The notes under the pieces were generated by a model. The model was given only the letters and a program-made list of their open reading frames with translations, ran no database searches and was not told the DNA's origin. DNA of 64,000 nucleotides, from the NCBI RefSeq assembly GCF_026625745.1, contig NZ_CP113061.1, positions 1,327,501 to 1,391,500 on the forward strand, read 5' to 3'. The position numbers were made by a program, and so were the translations under genes. Below, one piece after another: positions 1 through 8,166 of the stretch (the first letter of the stretch is position 1; every line of letters begins with the position of its first letter). This stretch comes from Asticcacaulis sp. SL142 (GTDB lineage Bacteria; Pseudomonadota; Alphaproteobacteria; Caulobacterales; Caulobacteraceae).

Positions 1-509
1 AGGAAGTGAGCCGCAACGCCCCGCTTGATCAGGTCATACACCCCGGCGATGAGATCGCTCTTGGGGAAACGCGTTTTGAGATCATGGATTTGCGTGGCCA
101 TACCGCCGGTCAGATTGGCTATGTAAACCGCGATTTTAAAGTCGCGTTTGTCGGTGACTGCCTGTTCGTGCTGGGCTGCGGGCGGCTGCGGGAAGGCTCT
201 GCCGCCGATATGTGGGCGAGCCTGACGCGCCTGATGACCCTGCCCGAAGACACCCTGATCTACAGCGCTCATGAATATGCGCTGGATAACCTAAGATTTG
301 CCGAAAGCCTTGATATCCATGATGATCTGGCGGTTCAGGCCAGCCATTTGCGCACGCTCAGGGCTCAGGGTCTGCCCACCGTACCGTCACGCCTTGGCGA
401 CGAAATCCGCGCCAATCCATTCCTGAAACTCCCGCTCATGGAGCCGGATTTTGACGCGCAGGCGAACCGTTTTGGCGATCTTCGCGCCCGCAAGGATCAG
501 TTTCGCTGA
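1..509 (+). CDS. gloB: Hydroxyacylglutathione hydrolase (glyoxalase II), 5' end outside window
   Basis: Glyoxalase II hydrolyses S-D-lactoylglutathione to D-lactate and glutathione in methylglyoxal detoxification. The visible part is the C-terminal two thirds of a metallo-beta-lactamase-fold enzyme: the metal-ligand segment LRGHTAGQ, then GDCLFVLGCGRL with its metal Asp, then SAHEYALDN with a further metal His, and the C-terminal glutathione-binding RARKDQFR. The reading frame is open to the window edge (codons in frame from base 3), so the THxHxDH motif must lie upstream. A GTG at base 6 is only an internal codon. The family is usually about 240-255 residues, so roughly 80 are missing. The assignment is firm from the motif order. 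Confidence 0.93.
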   Translation, partial: EVSRNAPLDQVIHPGDEIALGETRFEIMDLRGHTAGQIGYVNRDFKVAFVGDCLFVLGCGRLREGSAADMWASLTRLMTLPEDTLIYSAHEYALDNLRFAESLDIHDDLAVQASHLRTLRAQGLPTVPSRLGDEIRANPFLKLPLMEPDFDAQANRFGDLRARKDQFR

Positions 510-605
510 CACGCCACAAATTTGCCGCAAGTTACAACCTATCAATGGCACATGACCTTACGTCAAAACTTGTGTCGGTTTCAGTTGCAACCGTGACCAA
601 AAAAG

Positions 606-639
606 GGCATAAGTAGGCCATAAGTAACCTGCGTATAAT
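606..639 (+). promoter_or_regulatory. Candidate promoter with tandem CATAAGTA repeats
   Basis: A perfect TATAAT lies at 634-639, 55 bases before the next start codon. Upstream the 8-mer CATAAGTA occurs twice (608-615 and 619-626), 11 bases apart, so both copies face the same side of the helix and overlap where a -35 box would be. No good TTGACA is present, so an activator-dependent promoter is possible. Inference only. Confidence 0.3.
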
Positions 640-693
640 CTGAACATGTGATTCCACCGCTTCTGCGGTCAAACCCTATCCCGCGCAGACGTC

Positions 694-1341
694 ATGTCAT
701 CTATATTTGACATCGTTATTTCCTTCGTCGCCGCGCTGATCGCGGCGGCCTTTGCCCATTTCGGCGCTTCGGAAATACCCGCTGGACGCAACCTGCCCGC
801 GGCGGCCACTCCGCCGGAAGCCACATCCTATATGGAGCCCGCGCCCGTAACGGCACCTGAACCACCGGCTGCCCCGGTGGCTCCGCAACCGATCAGCGAT
901 ATTCAAGTTGATCAGGACGAAGCTGAACACGCGGCGGCCATCGCCGAACAGGCCGAATACGAAGCTGAAATGATCGCTCACGAAGCGGAAATGAAGGCCC
1001 ATGAAGCGCAACTCAAAGCGTTTGAAGACCAGATTGAAGCGCGTATCGAGGCGGTTCACCGCAAGGCCGAGGCCCGCCACCTGTCAAACCTGTCGTTCCG
1101 GATCGACGGCAAAACCGTGAGCGGCATCAATGTTACGCTGCCGCAGAATTTCACGCCTGAGCATTTCAACCCCGAAGCCTTTGCTGTGCCTCCGATTGAT
1201 GTCGCCTCCCTCGAAGCCGCAAAATCCCACGCCCAGCCATTGGAACGGGTAGCACAAGCCGCCTGCAAGGCTGCCGAAGCCGCCCGCGTCCAGCAAATGA
1301 TGACCCAGCACGCACACCCTTCCGGTGACGTGGTTCTGTGA
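694..1341 (+). CDS. Hypothetical membrane-anchored coiled-coil protein
   Basis: I do not recognise a family. The 215-residue product starts with a hydrophobic segment (about residues 5-22) that could be a single membrane anchor or uncleaved signal. A Pro/Ala-rich linker follows (about 33-65), then a strongly charged helix rich in Ala, Glu and His (about 70-128, with the recurring unit HEAEMKAHEAQLKAFE) that should form a coiled coil. A short part that looks foldable (LSFRIDGKTVSGINVTLP) precedes an Ala-rich tail. It lies just upstream of the large polarity protein on the same strand, but a hairpin and promoter-like boxes separate them. The codon use looks like the host's. The start ATG is the first in frame; no strong ribosome binding site is visible. 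Confidence 0.6.
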   Translation: MSSIFDIVISFVAALIAAAFAHFGASEIPAGRNLPAAATPPEATSYMEPAPVTAPEPPAAPVAPQPISDIQVDQDEAEHAAAIAEQAEYEAEMIAHEAEMKAHEAQLKAFEDQIEARIEAVHRKAEARHLSNLSFRIDGKTVSGINVTLPQNFTPEHFNPEAFAVPPIDVASLEAAKSHAQPLERVAQAACKAAEAARVQQMMTQHAHPSGDVVL

Positions 1342-1348
1342 GTTATAA

Positions 1349-1368
1349 ATGCCGCTAAGGTGCGGCAT
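1349..1368 (+). terminator. Hairpin after the coiled-coil gene (weak terminator)
   Basis: A perfect 7-bp stem, ATGCCGC/GCGGCAT, encloses the loop TAAGGT directly after the stop codon of the upstream gene. No T-tract follows, so intrinsic termination is uncertain; it may only stabilise the 3' end. Confidence 0.35.
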
Positions 1369-1380
1369 CTCCACGAAAAA

Positions 1381-1398
1381 TTGACAAAAATTTTGACA
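1381..1398 (+). promoter_or_regulatory. Two overlapping-register TTGACA boxes before the tipN-like gene
   Basis: TTGACA occurs at 1381-1386 and again at 1393-1398, within TTGACAAAA / TTTTGACAAA. Both are good -35 sequences; no convincing -10 sits 17 bases downstream of either. They lie about 120 bases before the chosen start of the large coiled-coil gene and are the best promoter candidates for it. Confidence 0.3.
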
Positions 1399-1512
1399 AA
1401 CCCCTTTACCATACGCGCCGGTTGAGGATAGCGTTTCCCCTCATTGGAGAAGCCAAGCCGGGGGAGAAGCCAGCCCGATGGATAATCCGGATATGGCTCA
1501 AAGGTGCCGTTT

Positions 1513-4368
1513 ATGAAATTCAGAACCCGTCCGCCGCTTAATCTGACCGCGCCACAAGTCGACGCCGAAGCGCGTGAGGCTGAGACTAATGCCGCCCCGT
1601 CAGCATCGGCGGATGATATTTTTGATGACGTGGCTATCCCGACCCCACCCCCGGAGGCCAGCCCGCCGGTCGCCACCCGTACCGCCCCCCCTTCGCGGGC
1701 GCGGTCGTCGGAACTACAGCCCTTACACACCCCCACCCGTCGTCAGGAAATGACGGTAAATTCAGGCCCTTACTGGGTTGGTGCCACTTTTGTCAGCCTG
1801 CTGTGGGCACTGGGGCTGGCCGCCTTCGCTTTGGGTGCCGAAGCCCAGCTTGACGCCTTTGTCACCGCCCCGCTTAAGGCGATCATCCTTGTATTCATGG
1901 GCCTGTTCCCGGCGGGCATGGTGTTCGCCTCGGCCTTTTTGCTGCGTCAGGCCGCGATTTTGGCCAGAGAGACCCGCCGCGCCTCAGACCTTGCCGACTC
2001 CATGGTCGGCCCTGCCGCCACCGCCGCCAATAATGCCAGCAAGCTGGTGGAAAACCTGCGCCATCAGGTTGATCAGGCCGTGCGCGCCGTTCAGATGGCC
2101 CACCGCGACTTGACGACCCTGGCCAACCAGATGAAGTCGGAAACCGACCGCATCCTTGATGCCGCCACCACCGCGCAAGACACCACCCGCGCCATCACCA
2201 CCTCTCTGGGCGGGGAACGCGACGCGATCTACAAGATGACGCAGGTGCTGGATAGTCAGGCGCAGGGGGTGATGGAAGCCGTCGACCGGCAGGCGCGCAT
2301 GGTCGCCGATGCCTCAGACCTCGCCCAGACTCAGCTTCGGGAAGCCGAAGCGACCTTGGCCGCACGCGCCGCAGACCTCGCCAGTGTCGCCGCCGACGCT
2401 CAGGCCACGGCCAGCGCGATATCGGACGACCTAAGCCGCCAGACCCTGCGGCTGGAAACCGCCGGCAACGGCGTGGTCGATCAGATCCGCACCGTCGAGG
2501 AAGGCCTGTCGCAGCAGCGCGCCGGACTGGTATCGGCGGCGCTCTCCCTGCGCGCCGATCAGGAAGACTTCGCCCAGCATATCGAAGGCCAGCGCAACCA
2601 ACTGACCGATGCGCTGATGACCGCCCGTCAGGCGACGGTCGATCTGGGCGAAACCTCATCACGCGGAGCCGATGTGCTGCGTGATCTGGTGGTCGCCGCC
2701 CAGGAGCATTTGCGTCAGGCGATCGGCGCTGCGGAGAATGAGCGCACTTCCTATGAGACCCGAATCCATTCGACTCTGGCCAATATTTCGACCATGGCCG
2801 CCGATGCTCGCGATGAACTGATCGTGGAAACCCGTCAGGCGCTGGAGGCGCTCAATGTCGCCGCTGAGGATGCCCGCCGCACCGCCGATGCGGCGGCAGG
2901 CTCCGCCCAATCGCGGGTCGATCGTCTGAATGAGGCCCTGTTTGAGGCCGGGAAAAAGGCTGATGAGGCGTTCGACAGCCGCTTTGCCGCCGCCCGCCGC
3001 CTGATTGAAAACTCCGCCGACCTGATCAATGAAGCCGGAGACCGCACCGCCGAGCGGCTGGATCAGACCTTCCAGCACGCTCAGGCGGCGATTACCGACG
3101 TTGCCGGGGCCATGAACGCCCTCTATGCGCGCGCCGATGAACTGCCGCACATCGCGCAGGAACGGATCAATGAAATCCGCCGCAGCGTCGAAGAGGGCCT
3201 GATGGCGATGACGGAATCCGCCCGCCGTGCCGCGCTGGAGACCGAAGCCGTCGATCAAAAATTTCAGGAACGCGTCCAACGCAACTATGAAATGTTGCAG
3301 GAAACCGTGCGGATGATGGGCATGGTATCCGGCCACAATACCGCGCCCGCCGCCACGGCCTTTGCGCGCCCGCCGCTACGCCCAAGCGATACTGACGCCA
3401 AGAAATCCTATGGCCAGCCGGTGCGTCCGGCCACGATTGAACCCGCCAGATATGAACCGAGCCGGCCATCACCGGTGACGCCAGCGCCTCAGCCAGTACC
3501 GCAACCGGCTGCACGCCGTCCGGCACCGGAGCCATTTGATCCGTTCGTTGCCCCAGCGGCCAAAGACGTAAACCGTGAGACGCCGCGTGCTCCGGCTCGT
3601 CCGCCACAGGATGATGTGCTGTCGGCCCCGTTTGAGGCCCCGGCGGCACCGCAGTTGAAACCGGCACCTTCGCCATATGCTCCGCCCCAGCCGGAAACGC
3701 CCTCGCCGCGCCCGCGCCTGCGTCTGACCCCGCTGGATCAGGACGACGATATCCACATCCCCACGCCTCAACCGGAGCCGGAACCGGAACCCCGTCAGTC
3801 CAGGCAAAATGACGGCTGGTCCTGGCGCGATCTTCTGGGGGGCATGAATGGCGACGCCCGGACGCCCCGCCGTCAGGAACCGGCGGCGACGCCCCCGGAG
3901 CCGGGATTTGATGAGCCTGCGGCGCCTGCCGCCCCGCCGCCCTATTCCTATCAGGCGGCGCAGGAGGCGCTGGCCAATGCCACACCGGCCCTGCCTGATG
4001 CCGAAGAGTTCGATAATCTCGATGACACGCTGATCAACGAAGTCTCGCGTATGGGGATTGATGCCAAGGCACTGATCACCCGTTCGCGCCTCGAAGAAGC
4101 CGTTGCCGCCATCGCCACCGATGACAATGACACCGCCCGCCGGGTGATTGTGCGCATCGCCGCCGATCCCGTACACCGCCTGTCGCGTCGCCTGAGCGCC
4201 GATGCCGAACTGCGGGAGCAGGTCAATGATTTCGTGACCTTCTATGACCGTCAGATCAATGTGGCTTTGCTGACGGCTGAGCCGGAAGCGGCCCTGATGG
4301 ATGTGCTGGCCAACGATACCGGTCGGGCGTACCTGCTGTTCGATGCGGCCATCTCAGATCTGTCGTAG
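1513..4368 (+). CDS. tipN: TipN-like polar localization protein (two TM segments plus long coiled coil)
   Basis: TipN is a membrane-anchored coiled-coil landmark that marks the new pole in Caulobacter and orients polarity and flagellum placement. This 951-residue product has that architecture: a Pro/Ala-rich cytoplasmic N-terminus, two hydrophobic segments (about 88-109 and 121-144), a very long Ala/Gln/Asp-rich coiled coil (about 150-620), a Pro-rich region (about 630-800), and a conserved-looking C-terminal domain with RLSRRLSADAELREQV and GRAYLLFDAA. Caulobacter TipN is somewhat shorter (about 890 residues by memory). I chose the ATG at 1513 because AAAGG lies 8 bases before it; a GTG at 1504 is in frame but has no ribosome binding site. 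The name rests on architecture and genomic flavour; a generic coiled-coil membrane protein is the alternative. Confidence 0.55.
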   Translation: MKFRTRPPLNLTAPQVDAEAREAETNAAPSASADDIFDDVAIPTPPPEASPPVATRTAPPSRARSSELQPLHTPTRRQEMTVNSGPYWVGATFVSLLWALGLAAFALGAEAQLDAFVTAPLKAIILVFMGLFPAGMVFASAFLLRQAAILARETRRASDLADSMVGPAATAANNASKLVENLRHQVDQAVRAVQMAHRDLTTLANQMKSETDRILDAATTAQDTTRAITTSLGGERDAIYKMTQVLDSQAQGVMEAVDRQARMVADASDLAQTQLREAEATLAARAADLASVAADAQATASAISDDLSRQTLRLETAGNGVVDQIRTVEEGLSQQRAGLVSAALSLRADQEDFAQHIEGQRNQLTDALMTARQATVDLGETSSRGADVLRDLVVAAQEHLRQAIGAAENERTSYETRIHSTLANISTMAADARDELIVETRQALEALNVAAEDARRTADAAAGSAQSRVDRLNEALFEAGKKADEAFDSRFAAARRLIENSADLINEAGDRTAERLDQTFQHAQAAITDVAGAMNALYARADELPHIAQERINEIRRSVEEGLMAMTESARRAALETEAVDQKFQERVQRNYEMLQETVRMMGMVSGHNTAPAATAFARPPLRPSDTDAKKSYGQPVRPATIEPARYEPSRPSPVTPAPQPVPQPAARRPAPEPFDPFVAPAAKDVNRETPRAPARPPQDDVLSAPFEAPAAPQLKPAPSPYAPPQPETPSPRPRLRLTPLDQDDDIHIPTPQPEPEPEPRQSRQNDGWSWRDLLGGMNGDARTPRRQEPAATPPEPGFDEPAAPAAPPPYSYQAAQEALANATPALPDAEEFDNLDDTLINEVSRMGIDAKALITRSRLEEAVAAIATDDNDTARRVIVRIAADPVHRLSRRLSADAELREQVNDFVTFYDRQINVALLTAEPEAALMDVLANDTGRAYLLFDAAISDLS

Positions 4369-4378
4369 AAAAGTTATT

Positions 4379-4397
4379 CGACTTTCAAAGAAAGTCG
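4379..4397 (+). terminator. Perfect hairpin after tipN-like gene
   Basis: CGACTTTC and GAAAGTCG form an 8-bp perfect stem with an AAA loop, 10 bases after the stop codon. The following bases are AAAATACATTTT, not a clean T-tract. It could act as a 3' stabiliser, with the stronger terminator at 4427. Confidence 0.4.
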
Positions 4398-4426
4398 AAA
4401 ATACATTTTCTACGGTACAATGCGGT

Positions 4427-4471
4427 CAAACCTAAGCTAGGGGCGGCCCGTCGCTTAAGTTTGGCTTTTTT
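4427..4471 (+). terminator. Intrinsic terminator between tipN-like gene and epimerase
   Basis: CAAACCTAAGC (4427-4437) pairs with GCTTAAGTTTG (4453-4463) with one mismatch, around a loop that itself contains a GGGC/GCCC stem. GGC plus six T residues follow. The structure ends only 15 bases before the next start codon, so the epimerase either reads through it, uses it as an attenuator, or has a promoter inside it. Confidence 0.6.
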
Positions 4472-4485
4472 GGATATTTGATTTT

Positions 4486-5469
4486 ATGAGTATTCAACTC
4501 AAATCCGAGGCCCAAAGCTGGCCGATCGCGGGCCGGTTCACCATTGCGCGCGGATCTAAAACCGAAGCCCAAGTGCTCTATGTAGAACTGCGTGACGGAG
4601 ATCACATTGGCCGCGGCGAAAGCGTGCCCTATGCCCGTTATGGCGAGAGCATCGAGGCCTCTATTGCCGAACTAGAGGCGATCCGGACGCAGGTTGAGGC
4701 GGGACTCAACATTGAGGCTCTGCAATCCACGCTACCCGCAGGGGCGGCCCGTAATGCGCTGGATTGCGCCCTGTGGGATCTGCGCGCCAAGCAAAGCGGT
4801 ATTGCCGCCTTTAAAACCGCCGGTCTGCGCAGCCTGTCGCCGCTGAAAACCGCCTATACCCTAAGCCTTGATGCCCCCGAAGCGATGGGCGCACAGGCCG
4901 CCGCCAATGCCCGCCGCCCGATCCTGAAACTGAAAATCGGCGGCGCGGATGATCTTGATCGCGTTGAGGCCGTGCGGGCCAATGCGCCCAAAACCCGCCT
5001 GATCGTTGATGCCAATGAGGGACTGGATTTCGAGACTCTCAGGCGGATTGCGCCTGACCTTAAGGCGCTGGGGGTGGTGCTGATCGAACAGCCTCTGCCG
5101 GTTGCCGATGATGAGGCGCTGATGGGTTACAGGTCGCCGGTGCCACTGTGTGCCGATGAAAGCCTGCATACCAGCGCCGACTTGATGCGCTGTGCGCGGC
5201 TTTATGAGTGCGTAAATATCAAGCTCGATAAGACGGGCGGATTGACCGAGGCGTTGAAACTGAATCAGGCCGCCCGCGACAAAAGCCTGATGGTCATGGT
5301 CGGCTGCATGGTGGCCACGTCGCTGTCGATGGCCCCGGCCATGATTGTGGCGCAAGGGGCGGATTTCGTGGATCTGGACGGGCCGCTGCTGCTGGCCAAA
5401 GACCGGGAATATGGTCTGGGGATTGTAGGGTCAATGCTGGAACCGCCCTTACCCGAACTTTGGGGCTAA
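4486..5469 (+). CDS. L-Ala-D/L-Glu (dipeptide) epimerase, enolase superfamily
   Basis: Enzymes of this group (E. coli YcjG) epimerise L-Ala-D-Glu from recycled murein peptides so that the dipeptide can be cleaved and reused. The 327-residue product has the full muconate-lactonising-type signature: KLK with the acid/base lysine at 150, metal ligands D175 (VDAN), E201 (IEQP) and D224 (ADES), the second catalytic lysine at 246 (NIKLDK), and the C-terminal DLDGP motif. A cytoplasmic enzyme. It sits alone between a terminator and a repeat block. The cell-wall genes 3 kb downstream fit a murein role, but exact dipeptide specificity cannot be read from sequence alone. Confidence 0.87.
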   Translation: MSIQLKSEAQSWPIAGRFTIARGSKTEAQVLYVELRDGDHIGRGESVPYARYGESIEASIAELEAIRTQVEAGLNIEALQSTLPAGAARNALDCALWDLRAKQSGIAAFKTAGLRSLSPLKTAYTLSLDAPEAMGAQAAANARRPILKLKIGGADDLDRVEAVRANAPKTRLIVDANEGLDFETLRRIAPDLKALGVVLIEQPLPVADDEALMGYRSPVPLCADESLHTSADLMRCARLYECVNIKLDKTGGLTEALKLNQAARDKSLMVMVGCMVATSLSMAPAMIVAQGADFVDLDGPLLLAKDREYGLGIVGSMLEPPLPELWG

Positions 5470-5476
5470 ATAATCT

Positions 5477-5660
5477 CCTTCTCCCCGCAAGCGGGGAGAA
5501 GGTGGTTTTCGATTTATCGGAAACCGGATGAGGGGCAAAAACCCATGTTCAGCATGTTGAAAGCTTGTTAAGGCCCCTCACCCTAGCCGGCACGGGCCGC
5601 CCCGCTCTCCCCGTCATTCTGATTGCCCTATCGCTTCGCTACTTGAGGGCGCGGGGAGAG
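5477..5660. repeat. Composite GC-rich palindromic repeat, family A copy 1
   Basis: The left end is a 12-bp perfect hairpin (5477-5488 with 5491-5502, core CTCCCCGC/GCGGGGAG). The middle carries GGATGAGGGGC and the complementary-type GCCCCTCACCCTAG. The right end is CTCTCCCCG (5605-5613) pairing with CGGGGAGAG (5652-5660). A further small hairpin sits inside the right end (GCCCT 5625-5629 with AGGGC 5646-5650, 16-base loop). The element runs into the 3' end of the convergent MFS gene and encodes its last codons. Related copies are at 16866, 22096, 30098 and 56401. Confidence 0.8.
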
Positions 5661-6895
5661 GGAACTAAATAGAGCCACACAGCAATGCCAAGCCCGGCCA
5701 GTGACACCCCTGCCATCAGAGCGTAACCACCCGACCCAATACGGTCATAGACGGCGCCTGATGCCAGCGTCCCTAAGCCCATCATCACCCCGGTCGTAAA
5801 GGCAGCATTGAGACTTTGGGCCAGACTGCCCAGGCGGCGCGGCGACAGGGTCTGCACCAGTTCAAGCCCGGCCAGGTAGATGGCGGCAAAGCTGAACGCA
5901 TGCAGGGCCTGAACGAACCACAGCACAGACAATGGCGGCGACAGGGCCATGATCCCCCAGCGCACTACACTTAAAATCCCTGCCAGAACCAGCATCCGCC
6001 ACGGCCCGACCCTTCGCCGCCATGCCAGGGTAAACCACATATAGGCGACTTCGGCGACCACGCCCACAGCCCACAGATAGCCGCAAATGGTGCCGCTATA
6101 GCCCAAATCGCGCCAGATAATGGTCGAAAAACCGTAATAAAAACTGTGGGAGGCCTGAAAACAGCCCATAGCCACCACCACCCACACCAGCTTTCGGTTA
6201 GCCAGCAGGGTTTTTAACCGTGCGACCCCGCCTTCACGCGCCCCCTCGTCCGCGATCTTATCCGCGTCCGGCAGGTCGTCTTTTGATTTCGGTTGCAGTA
6301 TAAGGGCTGCGGCGGCCGAAATACCCAACCCCGCCAGCACCACCCACACCCAGATAATATCCGGCGTCATCAGGGTCAGCAAAAACCCCAGCAGGATATT
6401 TGTGGCCACGAACACCGCCGAACCGATCGCGCGCGGAAAGGTGTAGGCAAAGCCCTCCTTGGCGGCCAGTTGAAAGGTCATGGCGTCAATCAGCGGACTA
6501 ACCGAAGTGGTCAGCGTGTAGCCCACCGTCCACAGCACCAGAAAGCCGTAGAATTTGTGGTCACCGAACGCGGGTGACGTCCCCATCGCGGCGAAAAAAA
6601 TCGCCCCCGCCAGAGCCAGCCATATCATCGGCGTGCGGTAAAGCTTAAAATTATCGGCCCACACCCCGATAACCGGCCCAGAAGCTGCCCGCAGCAGCAG
6701 CGGCACGGCCAGAATAAGCCCGATCTCAGACCCGCTTAAGCCCTGCGACTGGAACCACAGCGGCATGTACGGCAATGACGCGCCGGTGCCGATATAGACA
6801 AAGGTGTAAAACAATGCCTGACGGGCGCGCGTCGACAAATCACGCCGCGGCGATTGCGGGTCTTTGCGGGAAAAAGGTATTGTGATCCGTGACAT
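5639..6895 (-). CDS. MFS transporter, HcaT/3-phenylpropionate-like
   Basis: A 418-residue integral membrane protein of the major facilitator superfamily with about twelve hydrophobic segments. The N-terminal half (FYTFVYIGTGASLPYMPLWFQ, then SEIGLILAVPLLLRAASGPVIG) resembles the HcaT branch of proton symporters. The substrate is not readable. I placed the start at the ATG at 6895 (MSRITIPF); an upstream in-frame extension to 7111 would overlap the divergent peptidase gene and has no membrane-protein character. The last residues (SPRALK) are encoded inside a palindromic repeat, so the native C-terminus was probably altered by repeat insertion. Divergent from the proline iminopeptidase with 66 bases between them, so the two may share control. 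Confidence 0.8.
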   Translation of the reverse strand: MSRITIPFSRKDPQSPRRDLSTRARQALFYTFVYIGTGASLPYMPLWFQSQGLSGSEIGLILAVPLLLRAASGPVIGVWADNFKLYRTPMIWLALAGAIFFAAMGTSPAFGDHKFYGFLVLWTVGYTLTTSVSPLIDAMTFQLAAKEGFAYTFPRAIGSAVFVATNILLGFLLTLMTPDIIWVWVVLAGLGISAAAALILQPKSKDDLPDADKIADEGAREGGVARLKTLLANRKLVWVVVAMGCFQASHSFYYGFSTIIWRDLGYSGTICGYLWAVGVVAEVAYMWFTLAWRRRVGPWRMLVLAGILSVVRWGIMALSPPLSVLWFVQALHAFSFAAIYLAGLELVQTLSPRRLGSLAQSLNAAFTTGVMMGLGTLASGAVYDRIGSGGYALMAGVSLAGLGIAVWLYLVPSPRALK

Positions 6896-6961
6896 TTTCA
6901 GTCTTTGATAGGCCTTACACCAGCCCATTACCATCGCAACTGTCTCAAACGCCACTTGATT

Positions 6962-7954
6962 ATGACCGATTCCCTCAACCCCAGACCCGCAAAGGGCCTC
7001 TATCCCGCCATAGAACCCTATGATGCAGGCTTTATGGCCGCGGGGGGACGCCACCGGATCTATTATGAGCAAAGCGGCAACCCGGACGGCGTTCCGGTCG
7101 TCGTGCTGCACGGCGGCCCGGGCGGCGGCACCAGCCCGAATTTACGTTGTTACTTTAATCCGAAGCTCTACCGCATCATCCTATTCGATCAGCGTGGCTG
7201 CGGGAAATCGACGCCCCATGCCTCAAGCGATCCTGACCTGAGCGACAACACGACCTGGCATCTCGTGGCCGATATCGAAGCCCTGCGTCAAAAGCTGGGG
7301 ATTGAGCAATGGGCGGTGTTTGGCGGGTCATGGGGATCGACGCTGGCGCTCACTTACGCCATCAGCCACCCGGATAAGGTGACCGCGCTGATCTTACGCG
7401 GCATATTCATGGTCCGCCCAAAAGAGCTGAAATGGTTCTATCAGGAGGGTGCCAGCTATCTGTTTCCCGATATCTGGGAAGATTTCGTAGCACCCATCCC
7501 CGAAGATGAGCGCCACGACCTGATGGCCGCCCACATCCGCCGCCTGAATGGTGAGGATAAGGCGGCGCAAGCGGCCTCGGCTCTGGCGTGGAGCGGCTGG
7601 GAGGGGGCCACCCTGTCGATCGAAGGGCCGTCCGACACACCGTCAAAATTCACCGATACTGACTTTGCGGTTGCCTTTGCGCGCATTGAATCGTGGTACT
7701 TCCAGAACAAGGGCTTCTTTGAGCATGAGACCTGGATACTGGATCACATCGACCGTATCCGCCATATTCCGGCATGGATCATTCAGGGCCGGTTTGATGT
7801 GGTCACCCCGATGGACAGCGCCTGGGCCTTGCACAAGGCTTGGCCGGAAGCGCGCTTTAAGCTGATCGGTAAGGCCGGACATTCGTCGTCCGATCCGGGG
7901 ATATTAGAGGCGCTGGTGGCCGCCTGCGATCAGGCGGCTGAGGTTTTGGGGTAG
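6962..7954 (+). CDS. pip: Proline iminopeptidase, alpha/beta hydrolase (S33)
   Basis: Releases N-terminal proline from peptides in the cytoplasm. The 330-residue protein has the family signature: oxyanion-region HGGPGGG, nucleophile elbow GGSWGS with the catalytic Ser, the catalytic Asp in GRFDVVTP and the catalytic His in GKAGHSSSD, with the family's cap domain between. Family members are usually 310-330 residues. I use the ATG at 6962 (MTDSLNPRP); a longer frame from 6905 adds unrelated residues that overlap the divergent MFS promoter. No clear Shine-Dalgarno sequence is seen. A GC-rich repeat follows the stop codon. Confidence 0.93.
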   Translation: MTDSLNPRPAKGLYPAIEPYDAGFMAAGGRHRIYYEQSGNPDGVPVVVLHGGPGGGTSPNLRCYFNPKLYRIILFDQRGCGKSTPHASSDPDLSDNTTWHLVADIEALRQKLGIEQWAVFGGSWGSTLALTYAISHPDKVTALILRGIFMVRPKELKWFYQEGASYLFPDIWEDFVAPIPEDERHDLMAAHIRRLNGEDKAAQAASALAWSGWEGATLSIEGPSDTPSKFTDTDFAVAFARIESWYFQNKGFFEHETWILDHIDRIRHIPAWIIQGRFDVVTPMDSAWALHKAWPEARFKLIGKAGHSSSDPGILEALVAACDQAAEVLG

Positions 7955-7960
7955 GTAAAA

Positions 7961-8037
7961 GAGCCCACACCACCTCTTTCCTACGCAAAGCGGTCCCCGG
8001 CACCGGCCGCCCGGCTCACCAACAAGTTGGGGAGGTA
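7961..8037. repeat. Partial palindromic repeat, family B copy 1
   Basis: Starts GAGCCCACACCACC, like the left end of the complete copy at 25777, and ends in the hairpin-type AACAAGTTGGGGAGGT. The right inverted end is missing, so this looks like a decayed or truncated copy between the peptidase and the 3' region of rodA. Confidence 0.5.
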
Positions 8038-8038
8038 T

Positions 8039-8060
8039 AAAAATCCAGCCCACCGGCTGG
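8039..8060 (-). terminator. Intrinsic terminator of the mre-rodA operon
   Basis: On the minus strand CCAGCC-GGTG-GGCTGG is followed by A and a run of five T. It is the first structure with a U-tract downstream of rodA and probably ends the mreBCD-mrdA-rodA transcript. The T-rich side abuts family B repeat sequence. Confidence 0.65.
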
Positions 8061-8165
8061 AAAATCGTGAGATTTGAGTCAGATAATAGCCGACAAGCGC
8101 AGCAGGTAGACTAACTACCTGCAAGCGCAGACTGCGTATTAGCTGCCCAAAGACCGCGATTTTCC
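8059..8165 (-). other. Nested inverted repeats in the rodA 3' region
   Basis: GGAAAATCG (8059-8067) and CGATTTTCC (8157-8165) are perfect 9-bp arms that would close a roughly 90-base domain starting directly after the rodA stop codon. Inside is a perfect 8-bp hairpin, GCAGGTAG-ACTAA-CTACCTGC (8102-8122), flanked on both sides by AAGCGCA. This predicts a branched RNA between the rodA stop and the terminator. It may be a structured 3' UTR, a small RNA, or another repeat; function unknown. Confidence 0.45.
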
Positions 8166-8166
8166 C

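Noticed and set aside
2195-4226. Long minus-strand frames opposite the tipN-like gene
   Set aside because: They are Arg/Pro-rich shadows of a biased GC-rich coding strand and match no family.
6896-7111. Longer MFS start with about 72 extra residues
   Set aside because: It overlaps the divergent peptidase gene, has no membrane-protein pattern, and the ATG at 6895 starts just before the conserved first helix.
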